Source of the DNA: Spirochaetales bacterium Spiro_05
GTDB taxonomy: Bacteria; Spirochaetota; Spirochaetia; Sphaerochaetales; Sphaerochaetaceae
Reading direction: 5' to 3'
NCBI GenBank assembly: GCA_001603115.1
Contig: LVBG01000006.1
Location: forward strand, 1 to 64,000
DNA length: 64,000 nt
Part shown: positions 1-7,389 of the stretch, in pieces
Numbering within the stretch: position 1 is the stretch's first letter
Layout of the letters: each line of letters starts with the position of its first letter
The notes under the pieces: model-generated
What the model was told of the DNA's origin: nothing
Database searches by the model: none
Seen by the model: the letters and a program-made list of their open reading frames with translations, nothing else
Translations under genes and position numbers: made by a program

Positions 1-59
1 CCGAACGGCACGTACGGTGGTGTGAGAGGTTGGGGCCTAATGGCCCCCGCCTACTCGAT
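1..59 (+). mobile_element. 3' end of a group II intron (domains V and VI)
   Basis: The first bases match the distal half of a bacterial group II intron domain V (CACGTACGG followed by GGTGTGAGAGG). They are followed by a domain VI hairpin, GGGGCC (32-37), loop TAAT, GGCCCC (42-47), and the typical 3' end CCTACTCGAT. The A at 53 is the likely branch-point, 7 nt from a 3' splice site at about 59/60. The intron body and any reverse transcriptase lie before the window. The boundary is good to about 1-2 bases. Confidence 0.78.
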
Positions 60-70
60 TGTTGTATACT
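41..70 (+). promoter_or_regulatory. Predicted leaderless promoter of the WYL regulator
   Basis: A -10 box TATACT (65-70) lies 6 nt before the ATG at 77 and there is no Shine-Dalgarno sequence. Any -35 element would fall at about 42-47, which is inside the intron tail. The promoter may therefore be a hybrid of intron and host DNA. Confidence 0.5.
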
Positions 71-76
71 CACCAT

Positions 77-1036
77 ATGAGCCAACTTGAACGTATCGTC
101 TTCATCAATCGCACCATCGAGGAAGAGGGTGGTGTGCACACAGCGCAAATCGCCAGTGCCTACCGCATCTCCCGCCGCCAGGTTCTGAGGGATATCGACT
201 ATTTGCGTACTCGCTTGGAGGCCCCGATCGTCTATGATGCGGCCAAGAAGTGGTACACCTATACCAAGGAGTTCACCCTCTTCTCCAATTCAAATGAGCG
301 TATTCTCGTCCTCAATGCCATGTATCGGAGCCTTGCCAAGTCACAGGGGATCATGAGCACCCTTACTGATATGCTAGGAGAGGGACTGGACAGTGGGGTG
401 GAGAAGGGCTATCGCTCTCTTTCGGAGAAGATTCTTTTCATCACTCCTGTCCAGGATTGGCCCGATTACGATATCTTCAATCAGGTGTGTTCGGCGATGA
501 AGAGTGAGCTAAGGATGACCATGCACTACCGCAATGCCCGTTCTGAGCTTTCGGTAAGGCACATCGAGCCCTTGCGCTTGGTGAATTACAGCGGGAGATG
601 GTACCTTCTCGCCTTCGATCTGCAGCATAAGCAGCTCAGAACCTTTCACCTTGCGCGAATTCTCTCCATTGCCCCCATACAGGGGGACCGCATCCTGAGG
701 CGGTTCAGCGAAGAGGACCTTGATGCATTCATTACCAGCGGCTATGGAATCTTCATGGGCAAGGAGGTTACCTATGTGACATTCCGTGTCTATGGGTGGG
801 CGAAGGAGACCCTTTCCACCCAGACATGGCATAAGGAGCAGCAGCAGAGAGTGGTAAAAGAGGATGGGCGTGAAGCACTGGAAATCACCCTCCCTGCAGC
901 AGACCTGCATGAGATTCTCTCTGCCATCCTGGCTTTTGGGGCGGCCGCCAAACCTGTTGGTCCTCCGCAGTTTGTTGAGCTCTATCGTTCGTCTCTTGCA
1001 GATATGCAAAAAAATCTGGAAACTTCCTTGCTGTGA
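77..1036 (+). CDS. WYL-domain transcriptional regulator
   Basis: This is a DNA-binding regulator of about 319 aa with an N-terminal winged helix (residues about 5-55, with the recognition segment RRQVLRDIDYLR) and a central WYL domain containing GRWYLLAF. WYL proteins sense small ligands, often nucleic-acid or nucleotide derived, and many control defence or stress genes. The ATG at 77 is chosen over an in-frame TTG at 59 because the TTG lies at the intron edge and the -10 box sits between the two. The target is unknown. A TGTGACA inverted repeat over its stop codon and two small coupled genes downstream are candidates for local control. The length is normal for the family. Confidence 0.85.
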   Translation: MSQLERIVFINRTIEEEGGVHTAQIASAYRISRRQVLRDIDYLRTRLEAPIVYDAAKKWYTYTKEFTLFSNSNERILVLNAMYRSLAKSQGIMSTLTDMLGEGLDSGVEKGYRSLSEKILFITPVQDWPDYDIFNQVCSAMKSELRMTMHYRNARSELSVRHIEPLRLVNYSGRWYLLAFDLQHKQLRTFHLARILSIAPIQGDRILRRFSEEDLDAFITSGYGIFMGKEVTYVTFRVYGWAKETLSTQTWHKEQQQRVVKEDGREALEITLPAADLHEILSAILAFGAAAKPVGPPQFVELYRSSLADMQKNLETSLL

Positions 1037-1050
1037 CATTCTGTGTCACA
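1032..1050. promoter_or_regulatory. TGTGACA inverted repeat, possible operator
   Basis: TGTGACA (1032-1038) and TGTCACA (1044-1050) form perfect 7-bp arms around TTCTG. The site overlaps the stop codon of the WYL regulator and lies about 45 bp before the small gene at 1093. Its position suits an operator for the downstream pair. The binder is unknown. Confidence 0.4.
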
Positions 1051-1092
1051 TATTCTCGGCTATCCTGTCCTTGGATACGAAAGGAGGAGAGA

Positions 1093-1248
1093 ATGGAAGA
1101 AAGAATGCAAACAAGAGAAGTGCTTCCACAGTGGTACCAGAAGATGCTCGCATCTCCGATCCTGCTGCTGCTTTTTGTGGTCGCCGTGTTCTTGGCTTCC
1201 CCCCTGTTGTTGGTATACGGGGCACTCTCTCCCTTATTCAGGAGGTAA
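1093..1248 (+). CDS. Small single-pass membrane protein (51 aa)
   Basis: A short frame starts with ATG after AGGAGGAGAG, one of the strongest ribosome binding sites in the window. The product has a charged N-terminus of about 20 residues, one hydrophobic helix (SPILLLLFVVAVFLASPLLL) and a short basic tail ending in RR. This topology fits a single-pass inner-membrane microprotein. Its stop codon is followed 2 nt later by the ATG of the next small gene, so the two are probably translationally coupled. I recognise no family. The strong binding site and coupling argue that it is real. Confidence 0.6.
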   Translation: MEERMQTREVLPQWYQKMLASPILLLLFVVAVFLASPLLLVYGALSPLFRR

Positions 1249-1250
1249 TC

Positions 1251-1469
1251 ATGCAAGAGGAAAGACAGAGACAGGTAAGACCGGGACGGAAACTGGGGGC
1301 TGAGAAGCGACGGATTGCACGGCAAATCTTGCGCGAGTTTTATGCAAGTGAGGAGTTCTCCCGTCTTGGACGGAAGGTACAGCTTGCGATGCAAGAACTC
1401 TGTCCTGCGGAAGAGAGCGGCAAGCTTGAGCTCCTTCTTTGCGGCCAAGATACACGAAGATTGGCATAG
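1251..1469 (+). CDS. Small basic protein (72 aa), unknown
   Basis: The ATG at 1251 follows GGAGGTAATC, a strong ribosome binding site that overlaps the end of the preceding microprotein gene. The product is highly charged and basic in its first half (many R and K), predicted helical, and has no signal peptide or membrane segment. It could bind nucleic acid or the cytoplasmic face of its membrane partner, but this is inference. No family was recognised. The gene reads to a normal stop and no terminator is obvious before uraA. Confidence 0.55.
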   Translation: MQEERQRQVRPGRKLGAEKRRIARQILREFYASEEFSRLGRKVQLAMQELCPAEESGKLELLLCGQDTRRLA

Positions 1470-1651
1470 TGTTGCAGTATGGTGCCGGTTTCGTACATTT
1501 TTCTGCATAAACATGCACTCAGGCGCTTCCCTTTTTTGAGCTTTTCCCGCTAGGATGGAGAGACTTCCTGCAAGTCATCATCCCCCTCTGTCTGTAGCAC
1601 ACGCATCACAGTTCTGCTTTGCTGATGTGTACAGGCTCAAGGAGCTCTCTG

Positions 1652-2935
1652 ATGGCCAATACACCATCCAAAAACGTCAAGTACGGACCGGCAGACAAAC
1701 CGCCGATGGGACAATGGATTCCTCTGAGCATCCAGCATGTCTTCGCGATGTTCGGGGCTACCATCCTCGTTCCGATCCTCACTGGGTTGAGTCCCAGTAC
1801 GGCTCTTTTCACCGCAGGTACGGGCACCTTGCTCTACATCCTGATCACCGGTGCAAAGGTTCCTGCCTTCCTGGGCTCCTCGTTTGCCTTCATCCCTGCC
1901 TTGATTGCCATCAGTTCGGCATACGGCTTGCCCTATGCAATGGGTGGTGCCTTTGTATCGGGCCTCTTCTACACCTTGGTGGCTTACATCATCAAGAAGA
2001 GTGGGTACAACTGGCTGAACAAGGCATTGCCTCCGGTTGTCATCGGATCGGTCATCGTGGTCATCGGTCTCAATCTGGCCCCGACCGCGATCGGAATGGC
2101 CATGAATGATGCCAACGGCAACTACAGCCTCTTCTTTTTGATGATTGCCACGGTAACGCTTGCGCTCACCATCATTGCAAACATCTTCTCCAAAGGCTTC
2201 TTCAGCATCATTCCGATCCTGCTCGGTCTGCTTGGTGGCTACTTTTTCGCCCTTATCATGGGCATGCTCTTTCCCCAGTACGCCTTGATCAGCTTCCAGG
2301 GGGTGAAAGATGCTGCATGGTTCGGACTGCCGACCTTCGCTCTGCCCAAGTTCAACCTGGTGGCAAGCATCACCTTCATCATCGTCTCCCTGGCCACCAT
2401 CTGTGAGCACCTCGGTGACACCCTCACGATCTCCAAGGTGGTAGGCAAGGACTTTTACAAGGATCCGGGTCTTCACAAGACCATCGCTGGTGATGGACTG
2501 GCAACCTTGTGGGCATCCTTCTGGGGCGGACCTCCGAACACCACCTATGGGGAGAACATCGGCGTACTGGCCCTTACCAGGGTCTACAGCGTCTATGTAA
2601 CCGGAGGTGCTGCCGTGGTTGCAGTCTTCCTCTCGTTCTTCCCCAAGTTCGGCGCTCTCATCCAGACCATTCCCACCCCGGTTCTCGGTGGCATCTCCAT
2701 GCTCTTGTTCGGAACCATCGCTTCCAGTGGTCTCAGGACCTTGGTTGACAGTGGAGTCAACTATGAGGATAAGAGAAATCTTACCATCAGCAGTGTCATC
2801 CTGGTCCTCGGCATCGGTGGGGGAACCCTCTCCTTCATGATCGGCAAGAATCTGACGTTCTCCCTTGCAGGGGTTGCCCTGGCCACACTGGTCGGTATCC
2901 TGCTGAACCTGGTACTTCCCAAAGAACAGGCGTAA
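1652..2935 (+). CDS. uraA: Uracil/xanthine permease, NCS2 family
   Basis: An inner-membrane nucleobase:proton symporter of about 427 aa. It has the family's QH motif in the first helix region (IQHVFAMFGATILVP) and the substrate-site segment NTTYGENIGV, with its conserved Glu, near residue 300. About 12-14 hydrophobic helices are visible throughout. UraA (uracil) is the closer match, but xanthine or uric acid carriers share these motifs. The ATG at 1652 is preceded by AAGGAG at 7 nt, so the upstream in-frame codons from 1619 are unlikely starts. The 180 bp before it show no recognisable riboswitch or pyrimidine attenuator. A long perfect hairpin follows the gene. Confidence 0.88.
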   Translation: MANTPSKNVKYGPADKPPMGQWIPLSIQHVFAMFGATILVPILTGLSPSTALFTAGTGTLLYILITGAKVPAFLGSSFAFIPALIAISSAYGLPYAMGGAFVSGLFYTLVAYIIKKSGYNWLNKALPPVVIGSVIVVIGLNLAPTAIGMAMNDANGNYSLFFLMIATVTLALTIIANIFSKGFFSIIPILLGLLGGYFFALIMGMLFPQYALISFQGVKDAAWFGLPTFALPKFNLVASITFIIVSLATICEHLGDTLTISKVVGKDFYKDPGLHKTIAGDGLATLWASFWGGPPNTTYGENIGVLALTRVYSVYVTGGAAVVAVFLSFFPKFGALIQTIPTPVLGGISMLLFGTIASSGLRTLVDSGVNYEDKRNLTISSVILVLGIGGGTLSFMIGKNLTFSLAGVALATLVGILLNLVLPKEQA

Positions 2936-2961
2936 GCAATACGGTACAACTCACTACACAC

Positions 2962-2989
2962 GATAGGCGCTGCAATTGCAGCGCCTATC
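2962..2989. terminator. Perfect palindromic hairpin, bidirectional terminator
   Basis: A 28-nt perfect palindrome, with arms GATAGGCGCTGCAA and its exact complement, lies between the converging ends of uraA (2935) and the alcohol dehydrogenase gene (3013). There is no long T run on either side. The position and symmetry suggest a shared terminator or 3'-end stabiliser. Confidence 0.7.
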
Positions 2990-3012
2990 ATATGTATTGG
3001 GTAAATGGTTGC

Positions 3013-4167
3013 TCAGTTCACGGCCTTGCCGTAGTACGCCGCCTCAAAGAGCTGTTGTACATCGGTTGGGGTAGGCTTGCCAGGGTTTGTCAGTGTGCAA
3101 GGATCCTCAAATGCATGCTGGCTCATCCTTGCAAGGACTTCCTTGAATTTTGTCTCATTGAAATCAACCTCAGTGCAATCCTTGAAACAGGAAGGGATGT
3201 CCATCTTCTTGTTCATCTCCTGGATAGCCATGGAGAGATCCTGAAGGCCGAGGAGCTTTTCAGCGTAGGCATACTTGTCCGTGAACTTGCGGTTGTAGGC
3301 TATCACATAGGGCAGCAGGATGGCATTGGCAAGCCCGTGGGTGACACCAAACTCCCCTCCGATCTTGTGTGCCATGGAGTGGACCAAACCAAGGGATGCG
3401 TTGGTGAATGCCATGCCGGCAAGAGCTGAAGCCTCATGCATGGCAAGCCTTGCTTCAAGGTTCTTCGGTTCGGCGTAGGCTATTGGGAGACTGTCCAGCA
3501 CCATTTTGATTGCCTGCACCGCATACGGGTCGGTGAATGCGGTTGCCGCAGTTGAGGCTACAGCCTCGACTGCATGGGCCATGACGTCCATACCGGTATT
3601 GGCGGTGATGTGCTTGGGCATGGTCATGGGAAGGGCTGGGTCGAGAATGGCGATATCCGGTACCATGTCAGCTGCAACGATGGGGTACTTGATGTGTTTT
3701 TGGGTATCGGTGATGACGCTGAAGGCGGTGATTTCGCTTGCAGTTCCACTGGTTGAGGGGATGGCGATGAACTTCGCCTTGTTGCGCAGAGCCGGCATGC
3801 TTCCCGGAGTTATGATATCCTCGAAACTCAGCTGGGGGTGTTCGTAGAAGCACCACATGACCTTGGCGGCATCAAGAGCCGATCCTCCTCCGATGGCCAC
3901 AATCCAGTCGGGGGCGAAGGCGAGCATGGTCTCTCCACCTTTTTTCACAGTCTCCACAGACGGATTGGGTTCAACCCCGTCAATGATGATCGACTCGATG
4001 CCGGCTTCGGCAAGAAGGGCTTGTGCCTGGTCAAGAAAGCCGAACTTTTTCATCGAACTTCCCCCAGTCACAATTGCGGCACGCTTGCCCTTCAATCCTG
4101 CAAGCTTGCCAAGCGAGCCTTCACCATAAAAGATGGTTCTGGGAATGGAAAAACTCATGGTACTCAT
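3013..4167 (-). CDS. Iron-containing alcohol dehydrogenase
   Basis: An NAD(P)-dependent group III alcohol dehydrogenase of 384 aa, probably reducing aldehydes or ketones during fermentation. The nucleotide-binding motif is IGGGSALDAAK (residues about 95-105). The C-terminal half has the iron-ligand histidines in HSMAHKIGG and VTHGLANA. The ATG at 4167 is chosen because AAGGAG lies 7 nt before it; the longer frame upstream is AT-rich and unlike protein-coding sequence. The gene stands alone between a terminator and an unusually AT-rich 300-bp control region. Substrate cannot be told from the sequence: butanol, 1,3-propanediol and lactaldehyde enzymes all look like this. Confidence 0.88.
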   Translation of the reverse strand: MSTMSFSIPRTIFYGEGSLGKLAGLKGKRAAIVTGGSSMKKFGFLDQAQALLAEAGIESIIIDGVEPNPSVETVKKGGETMLAFAPDWIVAIGGGSALDAAKVMWCFYEHPQLSFEDIITPGSMPALRNKAKFIAIPSTSGTASEITAFSVITDTQKHIKYPIVAADMVPDIAILDPALPMTMPKHITANTGMDVMAHAVEAVASTAATAFTDPYAVQAIKMVLDSLPIAYAEPKNLEARLAMHEASALAGMAFTNASLGLVHSMAHKIGGEFGVTHGLANAILLPYVIAYNRKFTDKYAYAEKLLGLQDLSMAIQEMNKKMDIPSCFKDCTEVDFNETKFKEVLARMSQHAFEDPCTLTNPGKPTPTDVQQLFEAAYYGKAVN

Positions 4168-4475
4168 CTGTTCACTCCTTACGGGAATCTGTATGAGCAT
4201 AAGATATCGATAATAATTTATCGCGTTAAGGGTTTTTCTGTAATTCACCAAAGAATTGGAGAAAAAGCAAAAATAATGAATAATTACCATAAATTAAAAT
4301 GCGATAAGTATTATTAAAAATAAAAATATCTGAAAAAGTACCAATATAACAAAGAGAATTGTTAATAAAAGTATTATAAGAATAATAATAGAATTCCTGC
4401 TGGAAGAATCTGTTCATTGGTTTCCCAAGCCTTAATGGTTCTCTCTTTGTCGGATATCTGCTATGCTCTCACCCT
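4168..4475. other. AT-rich divergent control region
   Basis: About 300 bp separate the alcohol dehydrogenase gene from RNase D. The stretch from about 4190 to 4395 is strikingly richer in A and T than all flanking DNA, with repeated ATAAT/TTATCG-like words (for example ATCGATAATAATTTATCG near 4207). No convincing gene is present. It probably holds the dehydrogenase promoter and curved or regulator-bound DNA. Confidence 0.55.
4439..4467 (+). promoter_or_regulatory. Predicted leaderless promoter of rnd
   Basis: TTCTCT (4439-4444), a 17-nt spacer and TATGCT (4462-4467) are followed by the ATG at 4476 after only 8 nt. No ribosome binding site precedes the start. The -35 box is weak, the -10 box is good. 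Confidence 0.5.
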
Positions 4476-5363
4476 ATGCTTACGTACACAATGATTGATT
4501 CTGATGCTGCTCTGGCTTCGCTTCTTGTCTCTTGGAAAGAAACGGGGATCACCTCGGTCGCCATGGACTTCGAGGGAGAGTTCAATCTCCACATCTACGG
4601 CGAACACCTCTGTCTCATCCAACTCTTCGATGGTTCAGCCTACTATCTTGTAGATCCCTTCAAGGTCTCCAAAGAAGCATTGCAAGATTTTCTTGAGGAC
4701 AAGAGTCTTGAGAAAGTCATGTTTGACTGTGCAAGCGACTCCGCATTGGTGCGCAAACAGTACGACATCCTCATGGAAGGACTCTATGACATCAGGGTGC
4801 TCGCCCTTGCTCTGGGCTACACGGGCAATCTCAGCGGGCTGGTGGAACGCTATATCCCTGAGTATGTCAAACCCAGCGGGGTAAGCAAGAAGAAGAACCA
4901 GATGACCAACTGGTTGCTCAGACCACTGAAGGATGAGCAGATCCAGTATGCCCTTTCTGACGTAGAACACCTGTTCACGCTGCGATCCCTGTTGTTTGAA
5001 GAGGTAAACAAGAAAGGGCTTGCACACGATGTTGCACATCAGATGCAAGAGGTAGGCAAGAGCAAGGGAGTGGATAAGCCGGGATGGATGAAGTTCTCCT
5101 CATGGAAATACCTCTCCAAGGAAGAGAAAGTATTTTTGAAGCACTTCTTCATCGCCCGCGATACGCTGGCACGCAAGTACAACGTGCCGGCAGTCAGGAT
5201 CCTTGAGAAGCATCTGCTGTTGCAGATGGCCAAGGATGTTCCTGCCACCGATGTGGACTTTCACATCTATTGCAGCAAGTGCTCGCCAAAACGTCTTGCA
5301 GAGTTAACCTCAGCATTGAAGCAAGCCAAGCAGGATGCCATTAGTGAGCTTGGCCGGGCCTGA
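4476..5363 (+). CDS. rnd: Ribonuclease D-like 3'-5' exoribonuclease
   Basis: A DEDD-superfamily exonuclease of 295 aa that trims 3' ends of tRNA precursors and other structured RNAs. The catalytic acids are visible as MDFEGEF (residues about 29-35), FDCASD (about 85) and YALSDVEHL (the YxxxD motif, about 165). The C-terminal third resembles one HRDC domain; the E. coli enzyme is longer and has two. The start ATG has no ribosome binding site but sits 8 nt after a -10 box. The last 23 bp overlap the end of the convergent panE gene, so the two transcripts can pair at their 3' ends. Confidence 0.85.
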   Translation: MLTYTMIDSDAALASLLVSWKETGITSVAMDFEGEFNLHIYGEHLCLIQLFDGSAYYLVDPFKVSKEALQDFLEDKSLEKVMFDCASDSALVRKQYDILMEGLYDIRVLALALGYTGNLSGLVERYIPEYVKPSGVSKKKNQMTNWLLRPLKDEQIQYALSDVEHLFTLRSLLFEEVNKKGLAHDVAHQMQEVGKSKGVDKPGWMKFSSWKYLSKEEKVFLKHFFIARDTLARKYNVPAVRILEKHLLLQMAKDVPATDVDFHIYCSKCSPKRLAELTSALKQAKQDAISELGRA

Positions 5364-6258
5364 TGCTTTCCATGGCCTCCACCAGACATGAAAGCGTGGT
5401 GCAGGTCGGGGTTGGGATTCCATGTTCCTTGCCGAGCTTGATGACCGTTCCGCAGAACCAAGGGTTCTCGGTTTTCCTTCCAGCCTCCATGTCTTGGCAC
5501 ATGGAGGTTTTTCCTGCAAAGCCAAGCGAGGTCACGATCTTATGGTTCTCCTCGATCAGATGATCGGGCAGGATGACCCCTTCCTTTGCAGCCACTGCCT
5601 GCACTTCCTTGCACACCCTCTGGGCAAGGTCCCAGACCGGCTCCTGTTTCAGGTTCCCGTAGGTTGCCCCGAGCAGGCTGCTGATCGTGTTGTAAGCGGT
5701 ATTGAGCATGAACTTGTTCCAGAGCTGCAGGTGGATATCCTCGGGCACCACATAACCGATGTGGGCATTTTCAAAGAGCTCAGCGATGGCTTTGACCCTT
5801 TCGCTTTTGCTGTTGTCCTTCTCTCCAAAGACTATTCGTCCCTCTTTTGTATAGATGATGGAGTTGCCTGTGTGGGTTGAGTCCAATCCGACTGCAAAGC
5901 TGTAGAGCACCCGATCGCTTCCAAACGCTTTGGCAAGGATGCGCTCACTTTCAATCCCATTGAGAAGCGACAGAATTGCTGTTTCAGGCCCTACTACCGA
6001 GTGCATCATCCGAATCGCCTGCTCAAGGTGGTGGTTCTTGGTGGCGAGGATGACCAGGTCGGAAACCGATGCCGTTTCAGGGGTGCAAAACGCGAATCCC
6101 GCTCTCTCCCCATTGAGGAAGATGCCATTTTGCTCGTAGCGTTCTTTCCTCGCTTCATCGACAAGAAAGCAGACCTGCTTCTTCCCCAGCAGTTGGTGCA
6201 GTCTCAGTCCGTACAGGGCTCCGACAGCCCCACATCCGATCAGGGTGATGGTTTTCAT
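5341..6258 (-). CDS. panE: 2-dehydropantoate 2-reductase (ketopantoate reductase)
   Basis: An NADPH-dependent reductase of 305 aa making pantoate for coenzyme A synthesis. The Rossmann motif GCGAVGALYG is at residues 8-17. The conserved lysine appears in ATKNHHLEQA near residue 75 and the family helix TISSLLGATYGNL near residue 195. Its ATG overlaps the stop codon of the upstream peptidase gene (ATGA), so the pair is one operon with coupled translation. Many bacteria carry several PanE paralogues with other 2-oxoacid substrates, so the exact substrate is not certain. Confidence 0.83.
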   Translation of the reverse strand: MKTITLIGCGAVGALYGLRLHQLLGKKQVCFLVDEARKERYEQNGIFLNGERAGFAFCTPETASVSDLVILATKNHHLEQAIRMMHSVVGPETAILSLLNGIESERILAKAFGSDRVLYSFAVGLDSTHTGNSIIYTKEGRIVFGEKDNSKSERVKAIAELFENAHIGYVVPEDIHLQLWNKFMLNTAYNTISSLLGATYGNLKQEPVWDLAQRVCKEVQAVAAKEGVILPDHLIEENHKIVTSLGFAGKTSMCQDMEAGRKTENPWFCGTVIKLGKEHGIPTPTCTTLSCLVEAMESIRPGQAH

Positions 6259-7325
6259 AGTGTTGCCAGCTCCATGGTCAGAAAATACAGCTTTTCCAGC
6301 TGCTCGATACTGATATACTCATCCTTGGTGTGGGCCTCTTCGTAACCGATGCTGCACACCAAGGTTGGAAATCCCAATGCATTGAGAATATTCGCGTCAC
6401 TGCCGCCGAGCGTGGGCTCCTCCCTAAGCGGAAGACTGAGCTTTTCACATGCCTTTCTGAAAACTTCAAGCACCACAGCATTGCTTTCATGGCGATAGGC
6501 ATCATAGAGGCGATCGTGCATGATTTGTACGGTACCCCCGTACTTCTCTGCACTTGCATGGAGCGCTTCCTTCATGGAAGTGACTTGCTTCTCAAGCTTT
6601 TCATTGCTCAGGCTTCGCGCCTCAAAGACCAAGGAAGCCTTGTCACAAACGATGTTCTTTGCCCCCTCTGCGATGAAGGAGCCGATGTTTGCGGTGGTTT
6701 CCTCATCGATGCGCAAGAGGTGCATGGCACTGACAGCATCACAGCCCATCTGGATGGCACTGATCCCGGTTTCAGGCTTGAAGCCCGCGTGTGCTCCCTT
6801 TCCGGTGAAGATTGCTTCGATCCGGTCGTAGGAGGGTGCTGCGGTGATGGCGAGTCCTAATTCTTGGGAGGCATCGAAGGTGAAACCGTAGTCGATGCCG
6901 TTGAGCAGGGAAACATCAATTTTCTTGGCACCCAACAAGCCCTGTTCCTCTGCGGTGGTGAAGAGCACCACCAGGTTGGGGTGGTCCAGCTTTTTCTCTT
7001 GGATGGTCTCCAAAACTAAGAGGATTGCGGCAAGCGCAGCCTTGTCATCGGCTCCGAGGGCGGTGGTACCGTCAGTTTTGATGATGCCATGTTCGACCAC
7101 GGGCTTTGCCCCCCGGGCAAGCTCAACGGTATCCATATGGGCATTGAGCAGCACTGTTGGTCCGTTTCCCGGAAGGTAGGCGTAGAGGTTGCCTGCCTCA
7201 TCGTACCGGGTGCTCAAGCCTAGTGTGAGCAGCTTGTGCTCCAGATACAGGGCCAACCGATCCTCTTCAAAGGAAGGGGAGTCGAACGAAACGAGGGAGA
7301 GAAAGCTGTCTACCAAAGTTTGCAT
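6255..7325 (-). CDS. M20-family metallopeptidase (PepT-like)
   Basis: A di-zinc peptidase of 356 aa, cytoplasmic (no signal peptide). The metal ligands and catalytic acids are visible: NAHMDTV (H and D), GADDKAALAA (bridging D), TTAEEQGLLGA (catalytic E and ligand E), FTFDAS (D) and a late H in EEAHTKDE. The order and spacing match the PepT/peptidase M20B group rather than carboxypeptidase G. The ATG at 7325 is used because a -10 box lies 6 nt upstream; earlier in-frame codons overlap the divergent gene. It is the first gene of a two-gene operon with panE. Confidence 0.82.
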   Translation of the reverse strand: MQTLVDSFLSLVSFDSPSFEEDRLALYLEHKLLTLGLSTRYDEAGNLYAYLPGNGPTVLLNAHMDTVELARGAKPVVEHGIIKTDGTTALGADDKAALAAILLVLETIQEKKLDHPNLVVLFTTAEEQGLLGAKKIDVSLLNGIDYGFTFDASQELGLAITAAPSYDRIEAIFTGKGAHAGFKPETGISAIQMGCDAVSAMHLLRIDEETTANIGSFIAEGAKNIVCDKASLVFEARSLSNEKLEKQVTSMKEALHASAEKYGGTVQIMHDRLYDAYRHESNAVVLEVFRKACEKLSLPLREEPTLGGSDANILNALGFPTLVCSIGYEEAHTKDEYISIEQLEKLYFLTMELATL

Positions 7326-7331
7326 CCTCAG

Positions 7332-7337
7332 ACTATA
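7332..7337 (-). promoter_or_regulatory. -10 box of predicted leaderless peptidase promoter
   Basis: On the minus strand TATAGT lies 6 nt before the ATG at 7325 with no ribosome binding site. Its expected -35 position coincides with the -35 box of the divergent promoter at 7355-7360, so the two promoters share that region face to face. Confidence 0.5.
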
Positions 7338-7354
7338 GCATAGGCAAAAAGAGT

Positions 7355-7382
7355 TTGACCACACCTTGCAGTGGTGTATCAT
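7355..7382 (+). promoter_or_regulatory. Predicted leaderless promoter of the aldo-keto reductase
   Basis: TTGACC (7355-7360), 16 nt, TATCAT (7377-7382), then the ATG at 7390 after 7 nt. This is one of the clearest sigma-70 matches in the window and leaves no room for a leader. Confidence 0.65.
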
Positions 7383-7389
7383 AAGAGGC

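Noticed and set aside
1470-1651. Possible riboswitch or attenuator before uraA
   Set aside because: No purine-riboswitch core, no PyrR-type antiterminator and no T-rich hairpin could be recognised.
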